In this document: positions 9,297 through 18,200 of the stretch, in pieces
Layout of the letters: each line of letters opens with the position of its first letter
How positions within the stretch are numbered: the first letter of the stretch is position 1
Assembly: GCA_031409815.1 (NCBI GenBank)
Contig: JANNXV010000302.1
Coordinates: 1 to 37,214 of the forward strand
Direction of reading: 5' to 3'
DNA length: 37,214 nt
DNA from: JANLUX01 sp031409815
GTDB taxonomy: Bacteria > Bacteroidota > Bacteroidia > AKYH767-A > OLB10
Position numbers and translations under genes: made by a program
The notes under the pieces: generated by a model
Seen by the model: the letters and a program-made list of their open reading frames with translations, nothing else
What the model was told of the DNA's origin: nothing
The model's database searches: none

Positions 9297-9821
9297 ATGA
9301 GTGAAAAGTACAAAATTTTACCTGACGGCTTGTATTTTGCAACATTAACCGTAATTCAATGGATTGATGTTTTTACAAGAAGTGATTACTGTGATGAGCT
9401 TATTAAAAACCTGAATTACTGTATTGAGAATAAAGGACTGAAAGTGTATGCGTTTTGTATTATGCCAAGTCATATCCATTTAATAGCCACAGCCGAAAAC
9501 CTTAGCGATGTGCTGCGTGATTTTAAAAGCCATACTGCCAAAAGCATTATTAAGCTTATTAAAGAACATCCCTCAGAGAGCAGGAAGGAGTGGTTATTAA
9601 AAATGTTTGATGTTGCCGGAAGCATAAATGCGCATAATAAGACTTATCAATTCTGGCAGCAAAAGAATCACGCATTCGATTTGTTCACTAATAAATTTAT
9701 TGATCAGAAAACGGATTATATACATAACAATCCCGTTAAAGCACGAATAGTAAACGAACCGCATCATTATGTTTACAGCAGTGCCAATCAATTTACAAAG
9801 CTTAAATTAGTAAAAATGTGA
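9297..9821 (+). CDS. REP-associated tyrosine transposase (RAYT, Y1/HUH family)
   Basis: 174 residues, the usual size for RAYTs. These domesticated IS200/IS605-like enzymes bind and cut REP hairpins as single-stranded DNA and are thought to spread them. The HUH-type motif is H59-I-H61 in MPSHIHLI, and the catalytic tyrosine is probably Y141 in TDYIHNNPVKARIV, matching the E. coli YafM DYIYINPVKHG block (comparison from memory). QFWQQKNHAFDLF is the usual region before the tyrosine helix. The gene sits between two inverted REP hairpins (9224-9249 and 9831-9855). All catalytic residues are present, so it may be active. Confidence 0.93.
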   Translation: MSEKYKILPDGLYFATLTVIQWIDVFTRSDYCDELIKNLNYCIENKGLKVYAFCIMPSHIHLIATAENLSDVLRDFKSHTAKSIIKLIKEHPSESRKEWLLKMFDVAGSINAHNKTYQFWQQKNHAFDLFTNKFIDQKTDYIHNNPVKARIVNEPHHYVYSSANQFTKLKLVKM

Positions 9822-9830
9822 TGTACGATG

Positions 9831-9855
9831 ACACGAGCGGCACGCTCGCGCATAC
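9831..9855 (-). repeat. REP element 2 (inverted; GTAT variant)
   Basis: On the minus strand this reads GTAT followed by GCGCGAGCG-TGC-CGCTCGTGT, the same hairpin as REP 1 with GTAT replacing GTAG. It lies about 10 bp after the RAYT stop, facing REP 1, and forms the right boundary of the intact unit. Confidence 0.85.
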
Positions 9856-9871
9856 AATTGTGCTCTCGATT

Positions 9872-9896
9872 GTGGGCGCGAGCGTGCCGCTCGTGT
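9872..9896 (+). repeat. REP element 3 (direct; GTGG variant)
   Basis: GTGG followed by the same GCGCGAGCG-TGC-CGCTCGTG hairpin, in the orientation of REP 1. Both flanks resemble those of REP 1: CGATT before it, and AATATTT(G/A)-AGT-CTA after it. This shows that a second copy of the unit starts here. Confidence 0.85.
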
Positions 9897-9965
9897 TAAT
9901 ATTTGTAGTTCTAAAAAACTGATTTTATAATTAACAATCCTCTTAAAGCTCGAATAGTGAAGTAA
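9897..9965 (+). pseudogene. Internally deleted RAYT relic between REP 3 and REP 4
   Basis: Bases 9915-9965 translate as KTDFIINNPLKARIVK then stop, against KTDYIHNNPVKARIVN in the intact RAYT: 12 of 16 residues match. The catalytic tyrosine is replaced by Phe. The preceding 18 bases (AATATTTGTAGTTCTA...) match the leader that follows REP 1 upstream of the intact gene. The relic is therefore the left leader joined to the last ~16 codons, with about 140 codons lost. It cannot encode a transposase, and its ends are kept between two opposed REPs, a MITE-like layout. Confidence 0.8.
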
Positions 9966-9966
9966 T

Positions 9967-9992
9967 GGCACGAGCGGCACGCTCGCGCCTAC
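9967..9992 (-). repeat. REP element 4 (inverted; GTAG)
   Basis: On the minus strand GTAG (plus 9989-9992) adjoins the hairpin GGCGCGAGCG-TGC-CGCTCGTGCC. It is identical in the core to REP 1 but inverted, and closes the second, deleted unit. Confidence 0.85.
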
Positions 9993-10012
9993 AGTCACAG
10001 CATACAGTCATT

Positions 10013-10068
10013 TCTCGATACTAACTACTTGAAACTCGATACTAAATACCCGATACTAACTACTTTTG
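10013..10068. repeat. Right flank of the RAYT island, carrying a TAnnTTTG box
   Basis: TCGATACTAACTACTT at 10015-10030 and CGATACTAACTACTTTT at 10051-10067 are direct repeats, with a related CGATACTAAATACC copy between them; in inverted sense they match the left flank at 9090-9136. The last copy creates TACTTTTG at 10061-10068, which fits the Bacteroidota -7 consensus TAnnTTTG and lies 24 bp before the AsmA start at 10093. The AsmA gene may thus be transcribed from the edge of this repeat (inference). Confidence 0.5.
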
Positions 10069-10092
10069 CAACCAATAATAAATTTAAAAAAC

Positions 10093-12744
10093 ATGTTTAA
10101 GAAAATCATTCTCGTTATCGTTTCCATTTTTGTGTTGCTGCTGATTGCCGCCATTGTTTTACCGATTATTTACAAAGACAAGATCATTGCAATGGTGAAA
10201 ACTGAAATCAATAATAATGTAAATGCAAAAGTTGATTTCAAATCGTTTGATCTAACACTCATCAGTAGCTTTCCTGATTTTACTATTTCATTAAATAACC
10301 TGAGTGTTGTTGGCATTAATGAATTTGCAGGCGATACGCTAACTGCCATTGATGAGTTGAGCGCAACTATTGATATCATGAGTGTGATTAAAGGGGATAA
10401 AATTTCGATTGAAGGAATCAGCCTAGCAAAACCTTACTTTAATCTTTTGGTGTTGAAAGATGGAAAAGCCAACTGGGACATTGCCAAACCTTCAACTGAT
10501 ACTACTACTGTTGTAGCTGAACAAAGCAAATTTAAAATTGCTTTAAAAAAATACAGTATCGAAAACGGAATTCTGAATTACGATGATGAGTCAATGGGAT
10601 TTAAAATGTCGATGGAAAATCTCAATCATAGCGGCAAAGGAGATTTTACTCAGGATATTTTTTTATTGAACACCAACACATCAGCTGACGCAATGAATAT
10701 GTGGTATGGCGGTGTAAAATATTTTAACGAAATAAAAACCAACCTGAAAGCTGATCTTGACATGGATATGATCAATAGCAAATACACTTTCAAAGAAAAT
10801 GAATTGTCACTGAATGAATTGGTGCTGGGCCTTGATGGATTTATTGCCATGCCTAAAGATGACATCGCGATGGATTTAAAATTCAATGCACGTAAAAACG
10901 ATTTCAAAAATTTTATTTCCCTGATACCCGGAGTGTATAGTAAAGATTTTAAAGATTTGAAATCATCAGGTAAATTAGAGTTCAATGGTTTTGTAAAAGG
11001 AATTTATAACGATACTAAAATGCCTGGCTTTGGTCTAAATTTAAAATTGCAGAACGGAATGTTTCAATATCCATCGTTGCCTGTTGCAGTTAATAATGTG
11101 CAGATGAATTTAGCCATCAACAATGCAGATGGTGTGCCTGATCATACTTTGATTGATTTAAGCAAACTGCATGTTGATTTAGGTAGTGAACCTTTTGATG
11201 CACGCCTGAAAGTTTCCACACCAGTGAGCGATGCAAACATGGATGGGGCTGTAAAAGGAAAAATTGATTTTGCCAACCTAGGAAAAATAGTTCCGCTGGA
11301 ATCCGGGACAAGCATGAGCGGGGTGATGAATGCTGATGTAAGTTTTAAAGGACGCATGAGTGCTATTGAACAAAAACGTTATAACGATTTCAACGCAGCA
11401 GGAAATTTATCGCTCACTAATTTCAACTACAAAAGCAAGGATTATCTGCAGGGTGTAGATATTCGTACCTGTGCTTTAACATTTAATCCAAGCAATGTAA
11501 CACTAAATAGTTTTGATGCACGCATGGGCAAAAGCGATTTCAAAGCCAATGGCACCATCGACAATTTGCTTGCCTACTATTTTAAAAACGAAACACTCAA
11601 AGGAAATTTCAATCTTAACTCAACGTTGATTGATCTCAATGAATTTATGGGTGAAGAAACATCAACCACTCAAACGACTGACACCGCATCACTCAGCCTG
11701 ATTGAAGTGCCAGCCAATATTGATTTTGTGCTGAATGCTGCCATCAATAAATTATTGTACGATAACTGGACGATGGAACAGGTGAAAGGAAACATTACCA
11801 TCCGTGATCAGAAAATAAGTATGAATAACCTGAACTTAAACACACTTGGTGGAAATATGAATGTGACCGGAGCTTATGCTTATACCGACAAAAAAAATGC
11901 ACAGATGAATTTTGCTGTCAACATTAAAGACTTCGATATGCAGCAAACAGCCAAGACATTTAATACGATTAAAAAAATGGCTCCAATCATTGAAAACTGC
12001 ACCGGTAAGTTTAATACTGATTTAACTTTCATCACCAAACTGGATCAACAAATGAATCCTGTATTAAATACCCTTGGCGGAGAAGGAAAAATGACAACAG
12101 CCAATGTGGTGATCAGTAATTTTAAACCTTTGGTTAAACTAGCTGAAGAATTAAAAATGGATCAGTACAAACAAGTGGTACTAAACAATATTAATGTAGG
12201 ATTTAATTTTGCGGATGGTCGTGTAAATATTAAGCCATTTGAAAGTGTGAACGATGGTATTAAAACAAAAATACAAGGCTCTAACGGATTCGATCAAACA
12301 ATAGATTACATAGTAAACCTTGAGATACCTACCAGTAAATTACCTTCAAAAGCAACAGGAACCATCAATGGTTTGCTTGCTCAGGCAAATGCAAAAGGTG
12401 CTAACATGAGTTTAGGCGATAAGATAAATGTGGACGCACTAATCGGAGGCACGGTAACCAATCCTGTTATTAAAACCACTTTAAAAGACACTGGTAAAAA
12501 AATGGTTGACCAGGCAATGGATAAAGCAAAAGAGGAACTGGAAAAACAAAGAAAGGCTGCAGAAGAAAAAGCCAAAGCTGAATTTGAACGCCTGAAAAAA
12601 GAAGGTGAGGACAAAGCTAAATCAGAAGCGGATCGTTTAAAAAAAGAAGCGGAAGCCAAAGCTAAGATTGAAGCTGACAGATTAAAAAAAGAAGCCGAAC
12701 AAAAAGCAAAAGACGAGTTGAAGAATCTGTTTAAAAAGAAATAG
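10093..12744 (+). CDS. AsmA family envelope protein
   Basis: 883 residues from the ATG at 10093; the in-frame TTG at 10066 is less likely because it would put nine residues before the membrane anchor. A single N-terminal membrane segment (KKIILVIVSIFVLLLIAAIVLPIIY) is followed by the AsmA-type start, in which DLTLISSFPDFTISLNNLSVVG matches the family's N-terminal pattern, and then a long repetitive beta-rich body as in bridge-like lipid-transfer proteins. The final ~65 residues are a highly charged helix built from 15-residue repeats (KAKxExxRLKKEAEx). AsmA-like proteins span the periplasm and help move phospholipid to, or maintain, the outer membrane; the specific role here is not known. The RAYT island lies directly upstream. 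Confidence 0.9.
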   Translation: MFKKIILVIVSIFVLLLIAAIVLPIIYKDKIIAMVKTEINNNVNAKVDFKSFDLTLISSFPDFTISLNNLSVVGINEFAGDTLTAIDELSATIDIMSVIKGDKISIEGISLAKPYFNLLVLKDGKANWDIAKPSTDTTTVVAEQSKFKIALKKYSIENGILNYDDESMGFKMSMENLNHSGKGDFTQDIFLLNTNTSADAMNMWYGGVKYFNEIKTNLKADLDMDMINSKYTFKENELSLNELVLGLDGFIAMPKDDIAMDLKFNARKNDFKNFISLIPGVYSKDFKDLKSSGKLEFNGFVKGIYNDTKMPGFGLNLKLQNGMFQYPSLPVAVNNVQMNLAINNADGVPDHTLIDLSKLHVDLGSEPFDARLKVSTPVSDANMDGAVKGKIDFANLGKIVPLESGTSMSGVMNADVSFKGRMSAIEQKRYNDFNAAGNLSLTNFNYKSKDYLQGVDIRTCALTFNPSNVTLNSFDARMGKSDFKANGTIDNLLAYYFKNETLKGNFNLNSTLIDLNEFMGEETSTTQTTDTASLSLIEVPANIDFVLNAAINKLLYDNWTMEQVKGNITIRDQKISMNNLNLNTLGGNMNVTGAYAYTDKKNAQMNFAVNIKDFDMQQTAKTFNTIKKMAPIIENCTGKFNTDLTFITKLDQQMNPVLNTLGGEGKMTTANVVISNFKPLVKLAEELKMDQYKQVVLNNINVGFNFADGRVNIKPFESVNDGIKTKIQGSNGFDQTIDYIVNLEIPTSKLPSKATGTINGLLAQANAKGANMSLGDKINVDALIGGTVTNPVIKTTLKDTGKKMVDQAMDKAKEELEKQRKAAEEKAKAEFERLKKEGEDKAKSEADRLKKEAEAKAKIEADRLKKEAEQKAKDELKNLFKKK

Positions 12745-12854
12745 TTGACTTTCAATTAATACTTCTTATCAAAATAAGCATTCAAAATCATCTTAAACAC
12801 AAAATGATTATTGTGCTACTTCTAATTTTGATTTTATGATCAACAAGTGTAATA

Positions 12855-12862
12855 TAATTTTG
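12855..12862 (+). promoter_or_regulatory. Candidate -7 box (TAATTTTG) upstream of the porin gene
   Basis: TAATTTTG fits TAnnTTTG; a second identical box is at 12823-12830. Both lie 110-150 bp before the porin start and neither has a well-spaced -33 TTG. The 229-bp spacer between the AsmA and porin genes holds nothing else I recognise. Confidence 0.3.
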
Positions 12863-12973
12863 ATCCACAACAACAACATACTTCTCAACTTGGCAGCAAG
12901 AACATTTTTTAAAAACAGCAGATAAATCTTTTGAAACCAACATTTGCAGCAGTTAATATTAAGTAAACTGACT

Positions 12974-14050
12974 ATGAAAATAATTTTATTGTCGGTGCTT
13001 CTATTAACCGCAACAGTAGGATCAGGACAATTAGATACTTCAAAATCAAAATTAAGTTTTAGCGGATATGTAGAAGTATATTATTGTTATGATTTCAACA
13101 AATCTGATGATCATAATCGCCCTGCATTTATGTATAGCCACAATCGCAGCAATGAATTTAATTTGAACCTTGGTTTTTTGAAAGCAGCTTACAACACTGA
13201 TCGGGTTCGTTCCAATCTTGCACTCGCAGTCGGTACTTATATGAATGCGAATTATGCTGCTGAGTCTGGAGTGCTCAAAAATATTTATGTGGCAAATGCT
13301 GGAGTAAAACTGAGTAAAAATAAAAACCTTTGGATTGATGCAGGTATTTTTTCGTCCCACATCGGTTTCGAAAGCGCTGTTTCAAAAGATTGTTGGACGC
13401 TGACCAGAAGTTTGCTTGCCGATAATTCACCGTACTACGAAAGCGGAGCTAAAATATCTTACACCACTGATAACAACAAATGGTTTTTGAGCGGTCTGAT
13501 TCTAAATGGATGGCAACACATTCAGCGACCGGATGGCAACAATTCTTTAGCCGGTGGCATGCAAGTTACTTTTACTCCAAATTCAAAAATTACTTTAAAC
13601 TACAGCACATTTTTCGGAAACGACAAACCGGATTCTTCAAAACAAATGCGTTATTTCAATAACTTATACGGTATGTTTCATTTCACAGAAGCGTTTCATG
13701 TTACATTCGGCTTCGATTATGGGATGGAACAAAAGCCGGATAAGGGCAGCGAATACAATAATTGGTATTCACCTGTACTGATAATCAATGTGATTTTAAA
13801 TGACAGATGGTGCATTACTGCAAGAGGTGAATATTATATGGATAACAACGGAGTTATCATTACAACAGGAACTCGAAACGGATTTCAGACTTCCGGCTAC
13901 TCTTTGAATTTTGACTATCGAATTCGCGAAAATATGGTTTGGCGTATTGAAGGCAGATCACTTAACAGCAAGGATAAAATCTTTACTAAAGGTGACGAGT
14001 CAACAAATACAAATACATTTGCAACCACATCATTCGCAATTTCTTTTTAA
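12974..14050 (+). CDS. BBP2/OmpL-like outer-membrane beta-barrel porin
   Basis: 358 residues from the ATG at 12974, which gives a clean signal peptide (MKIILLSVLLLTATVGSGQ); the in-frame TTG at 12944 would hide it. After about 10 polar residues the barrel begins with LSFSGYVEVYY and continues with alternating hydrophobic/aromatic strands to a terminal strand ending in Phe (SFAISF), typical of outer-membrane insertion. Blocks such as NLGFLKAAYNTDRVRSNLALAVGTYMNANY, DAGIFSSHIGFESA and SPYYESGAKISY match the putative beta-barrel porin-2 (OmpL-like) family. It would form a diffusion channel; its solute is unknown. The SPFH gene follows after 95 bp. Confidence 0.87.
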   Translation: MKIILLSVLLLTATVGSGQLDTSKSKLSFSGYVEVYYCYDFNKSDDHNRPAFMYSHNRSNEFNLNLGFLKAAYNTDRVRSNLALAVGTYMNANYAAESGVLKNIYVANAGVKLSKNKNLWIDAGIFSSHIGFESAVSKDCWTLTRSLLADNSPYYESGAKISYTTDNNKWFLSGLILNGWQHIQRPDGNNSLAGGMQVTFTPNSKITLNYSTFFGNDKPDSSKQMRYFNNLYGMFHFTEAFHVTFGFDYGMEQKPDKGSEYNNWYSPVLIINVILNDRWCITARGEYYMDNNGVIITTGTRNGFQTSGYSLNFDYRIRENMVWRIEGRSLNSKDKIFTKGDESTNTNTFATTSFAISF

Positions 14051-14145
14051 TGACTGAATAAAATCAAATGGCTCGTATATCTAAATTTTAAAAGAGCATG
14101 CAAAAAAATAATCATATACATCAAACAATATAAAATAAATCAAAA

Positions 14146-15051
14146 ATGTTTATCATCATCCTTGGCATCGCCATCATTGCAGTTTCTTATTATGTTATCA
14201 GAATCAATTATCAGTTAAAACCCTACTATTCCATTGCAATTACGGTTGGAATAGTAGTGATAGCTGCAGGTCTTGCAACTTCGGTTATTAAGCAAGTTGG
14301 AGCCGGGCAAACGGGAGTTCAGTCTTTATTTGGAAAAGTAAACAACAATATATTGGAGAGCGGTTTGAATTTTATTAATCCCTTAGTGGAAGTAACCATG
14401 TTTGATATTAAAACCCAAAACTATACAATGTCGGGCGTTCATGATGAAGGCGACCAAAGTGGTGATGATGCAATAAGAGTACTATCAGCTGATGGATTGG
14501 AAGTAATTATTGATCTCACGGTTTTATATCGTGTACTTCCAACTGAAGCTCCAAGAATATTAAAAGAAATTGGTTCGGATTATAAAAATACAATTGTGAG
14601 ACCAATAACCAGAACTAAAATTCGGGACAATGCTGTTTATTATGATGCAGTTGCTCTTTATTCTACAAAACGAGATGAGTTCCAGGCAGGAATATTTAAA
14701 GGCATTGAAAAAGATTTTAAAGACAGAGGTCTTGTATTAGAACAATTGCTCGTTAGAAATATTACGCTTCCACAATCGGTAAAGATTACCATTGAGTCGA
14801 AAATAAATGCAGAACAGGATGCTCAAAAAATGCAATTTGTTTTGCAAAAAGAAAAACAAGAAGCCGAAAGAAAACGTGTAGAGGCGCAGGGCATTGCAGA
14901 TTATCAGAAAATTATCAATACCGGTTTAAGTGATCAACAATTGCAATATGAAATGATAAAGGCAAATAAAGAAATCGCATTATCACCAAACAGTAAAATA
15001 ATTATAATGGGCAATAGCAAAGGAATGCCTTTGATATTGAATGATAAATAA
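14146..15051 (+). CDS. SPFH / band 7 (prohibitin-like) membrane protein
   Basis: 301 residues. Two N-terminal membrane segments (about 1-17 and 28-48) precede the band 7 domain (about 50-235): VGAGQTGVQSLFGKV, LNFINPLVEVTMFDIKTQNY, the strand DGLEVIIDLTVLYRV, and RDEFQAGIFKGIEKDFKDRGLVLEQLLVRNI. It ends with the coiled-coil that drives ring assembly (INAEQDAQKMQFVLQKEKQEAERKRVEAQGIADYQ). This pattern fits the prohibitin/HflK-like group that forms large membrane cages and modulates proteases or membrane microdomains. No FtsH or NfeD partner gene is adjacent, so the partner is not evident. Confidence 0.92.
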   Translation: MFIIILGIAIIAVSYYVIRINYQLKPYYSIAITVGIVVIAAGLATSVIKQVGAGQTGVQSLFGKVNNNILESGLNFINPLVEVTMFDIKTQNYTMSGVHDEGDQSGDDAIRVLSADGLEVIIDLTVLYRVLPTEAPRILKEIGSDYKNTIVRPITRTKIRDNAVYYDAVALYSTKRDEFQAGIFKGIEKDFKDRGLVLEQLLVRNITLPQSVKITIESKINAEQDAQKMQFVLQKEKQEAERKRVEAQGIADYQKIINTGLSDQQLQYEMIKANKEIALSPNSKIIIMGNSKGMPLILNDK

Positions 15052-15087
15052 AGAAAGAAAACAGGGTATCGTTTAAAAAACTAACTT

Positions 15088-15111
15088 ATATCCTATTTTA
15101 AGATAAGATAT
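15088..15111. terminator. Weak AT-rich hairpin between convergent genes
   Basis: ATATC-c-TAT-TTTAAG-ATA-a-GATAT forms an imperfect 8-bp stem with one mismatch, followed on the plus strand by TATTTT. It lies 37 bp after the SPFH stop and could be a weak terminator for that gene. The M36 gene converges from the other side. Confidence 0.3.
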
Positions 15112-15201
15112 TATTTTCACGCAAGCAGAAAACTTTTATTGAGATGGCATTGAGTGAAGGGAAAAAATTCCATCCTGTGTCACTAACCCAATCAACATTT
15201 T

Positions 15202-18200
15202 CTAATGTATAAAATCATAATTAGTAACCGAACTCATAGTAACAGGTAGTTTACTCCATGTTTCAATACTGTTACGATGGCGCACAACTATATAATAGGT
15301 GTTGCCAATAATTGATGCAAGATAAGTTACAGTTGCATGGCCATCGTTGCCCAATAACACTTTATCAGTTCTAAAAATAGTTGATGGGGCAAATTGATTA
15401 TGCAACTCAATAGTTATCGAATCACAATGAGTAACATTGCTACTTAAGCCATTTGTATTCAACACCGGTTGCATGAAACCTACACCTGAATAAAATCCTT
15501 CAATCAACACATTTAAATTTAACGAAAGTGTGCAGGTATTTACAGTAATCACAGGAGTATTGAATGAAGCAACACATGCAGTACCATCAGTTACTTTAAC
15601 TGTATAATTTCCGGTTGTAGCCGGATTAACAGTTTGTGATGCGCCTATTAAGCTGCCGGGCATCCAGGAATATGAATAAGGTATAAAAGGAGTAAAACGA
15701 AACGCATCATTTGTGGCTACAAAAAAACTATTATTTCTGCCGGGAATAGCAACTCCATCAGTGCCCTCTGAATTTTCGAGGCCTTGTGTTGTCGAGGAAG
15801 CAGAATCAACAGCCGCTGCATTACTACTTACTATTGTATGTATTTCAACTATGTTGCTTGTTTCATATAAAATTGCCTGCACAACAAATGGATAAATAGT
15901 ACCACTATAATGTGCAGTATTGTAGTTAATAATCAGTTTACGATTGGGTGCAGCTCCGGTTGTAAAATAATTTATTGAGCTACTTCCATTTCCAGGATTA
16001 AGATCGTTCCAACACAAAGCAATAAAATTATTCGGTGAATAAATCGTTGGAATTACTTGTGAATAAAATGGATTGCTCATTCCGGCACTAAAAGTGATAA
16101 AGCCATTCGAAGCCAAATAAAAATCGGTGTAATCGCTACCAAAGAAATTAAAAGTAAAGCCAATAGGTTTGGCAGAACTCATTTGTTCATCGCCTAAACT
16201 AACTAGAGTTCCAGCTCCGGATATTGGTGCAAAAGGAATATTAGAAACTGAATACGTTTTGTAAGTGCTTCCGGTAGCAATTGCATTTAATTGAACCGAG
16301 TCGCCATTGCAAATAGTGGTTGGCGTTGCCGTAACATTTACAGTAAAAGTGTTGGTGACAGTAATTAAACGAATAATTGAATCGCTGCCCAAAGCGTTGG
16401 TTACAACAAGTTTCACATTGTAAACACCTGGTGAATTAAAAACATGTGTTGGGTTTTGAAATGTGGATGTAGATTGATCACCAAAATCCCAAAGCCAATT
16501 GAACGCTTGTATCGACTGATCGGTAAATTTAATTGCACCTCCACAAGCAATAGTACTTTGGTCAGAAGCAAAATTTGCAATAGGAACTTGAGTGGGAGGC
16601 GAACAATATGCAGGCAAAGCAAAACCTGCCAACTGATCGGTTGCACTATTTGAACTTCCTTGCACTGCATTAACTCCCATTCCACGTCTCGCAAATGCTT
16701 CCCAAATTCGGCAACGATGTGCATTATTGTAAAGCAATTGATCAGCCATCAATATAGCATCGCGTGCATCCAAAAAACCAGGTTGGCAAGGTTGCAGTTT
16801 CATACCTTCCAAAACCAAATGCATAGCAATAGTATTGCCCGAAGTTAAATTGTATGGATTAGCATTATATCCTAAGTCATTGATCAGGAACCACGACATA
16901 TCCCAAATTGCACTGCACCATATTTCACCAATTGCATGCACTGCAGTATTTCCGGTAACATCAGCATAAGTTTGCGGGTTAATACTCATGTTAGTGGAAT
17001 ACGGAAATCGCCTGATACCCGCACCGTTTGCTGATTGACCTTTTGCATATGTACCAATGCCTCGAGCCATTGCACCAGAATCTCCTGGTTCAATAGTCAT
17101 CATCAGCGCCAGCCAGTCGCTCCATCCTTCACCACCTTGTTCATTATTACTTAAGCAACTTACCTGACTAGGTCCTCCCGTTAATCTGTTCGAAACTCCA
17201 TGTCCATATTCATGGGCTATTATTCCGTTATCAAAAGATCCATCAATTTGATTTGCTAAACAAGTATTAATAGTTGCCACCACTACTCCTGCAATTAATG
17301 CAGACTTTAAGAGATTACCATCCGACTGTGTAATTGAAATACAAGGGATAGAAAGTATTGGAGTGCCACCCATTGACTGAGGCGAGCCACTTACATTATT
17401 TGCAATAATTACTCCCACTGCTCCAGCATTTTGAGCTGCAACTGCCTTATTAATAAAATTACAATTGCCTCGATCTATCAAAGCAATTTTACCAGCTATG
17501 ACATTTGTAATTGCCGAGCAAGCATCAGTTACATTTCCCACTCCATCACTCACCAACTTAATGGTGTCGGTTAAATTGGTAATAGCACTAAATGCTGCAG
17601 TTAAACCGGAAATTGTTCCGTTAAAAGCATTCGAAGTAACGTTAAGCGATGTGCATGTTGCATTATTGCCTGTCCACAAAAACATTTGCATTCGACCTGA
17701 AGCGCCATCAGGTGGTGTGCTAAAATTTGCGTTGTCAGTTCCTGCACCATCAAACCCCTCAGCCAAAACAAAATCTCCACCTACTCCACCATTACCATAA
17801 TTATTTTTTTGAAAACTACCTGCTGCTTCGTTAAAGCCTAACGGATGTAGGACATCATGTATTCTATTATTGGCATAAAACAGATTGGTTAAAGAGGCAT
17901 TTTGATTGGTGATTGGATTTACACCCGCTGTATAAGGGAAATCAAAATGAAGATTAGATCCTCCGTTAGGTGAATAGCCCGGTAAATTATCATTGTTTGC
18001 ATCTTCATACGCATATGCATTATTGCCACGAGTTATATTAAATTCTTCACCGGCAATTCCATCCACATCATGCCAGCCATAAGGTGATGCCAATACATTA
18101 GAAGGGTCGGGCAACAAAGCATTATTACCAAATGATGGTGCTTCAATTGGAAAAGGAAAAACTCTGTAATCTGGAACTGCAACAGGCATTGCGTTGCCGA

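Noticed and set aside
9224..9992. Regularly placed 22-bp repeats resembling a short CRISPR array
   Set aside because: The copies alternate in orientation, the spacers differ widely in length and one is a gene, so they are REP elements and not CRISPR repeats.
9807..9998. Minus-strand ORF of 63 codons across the REP region
   Set aside because: It is made of REP hairpins read through; the residues (repeated Arg/Ala/Ser runs) are a by-product of the repeats.
12381..12755. Minus-strand ORF of 124 codons over the AsmA C-terminus
   Set aside because: A low-complexity reverse image of the Lys/Glu/Ala repeat (Ser/Phe/Ala-rich); no start context and no domain.
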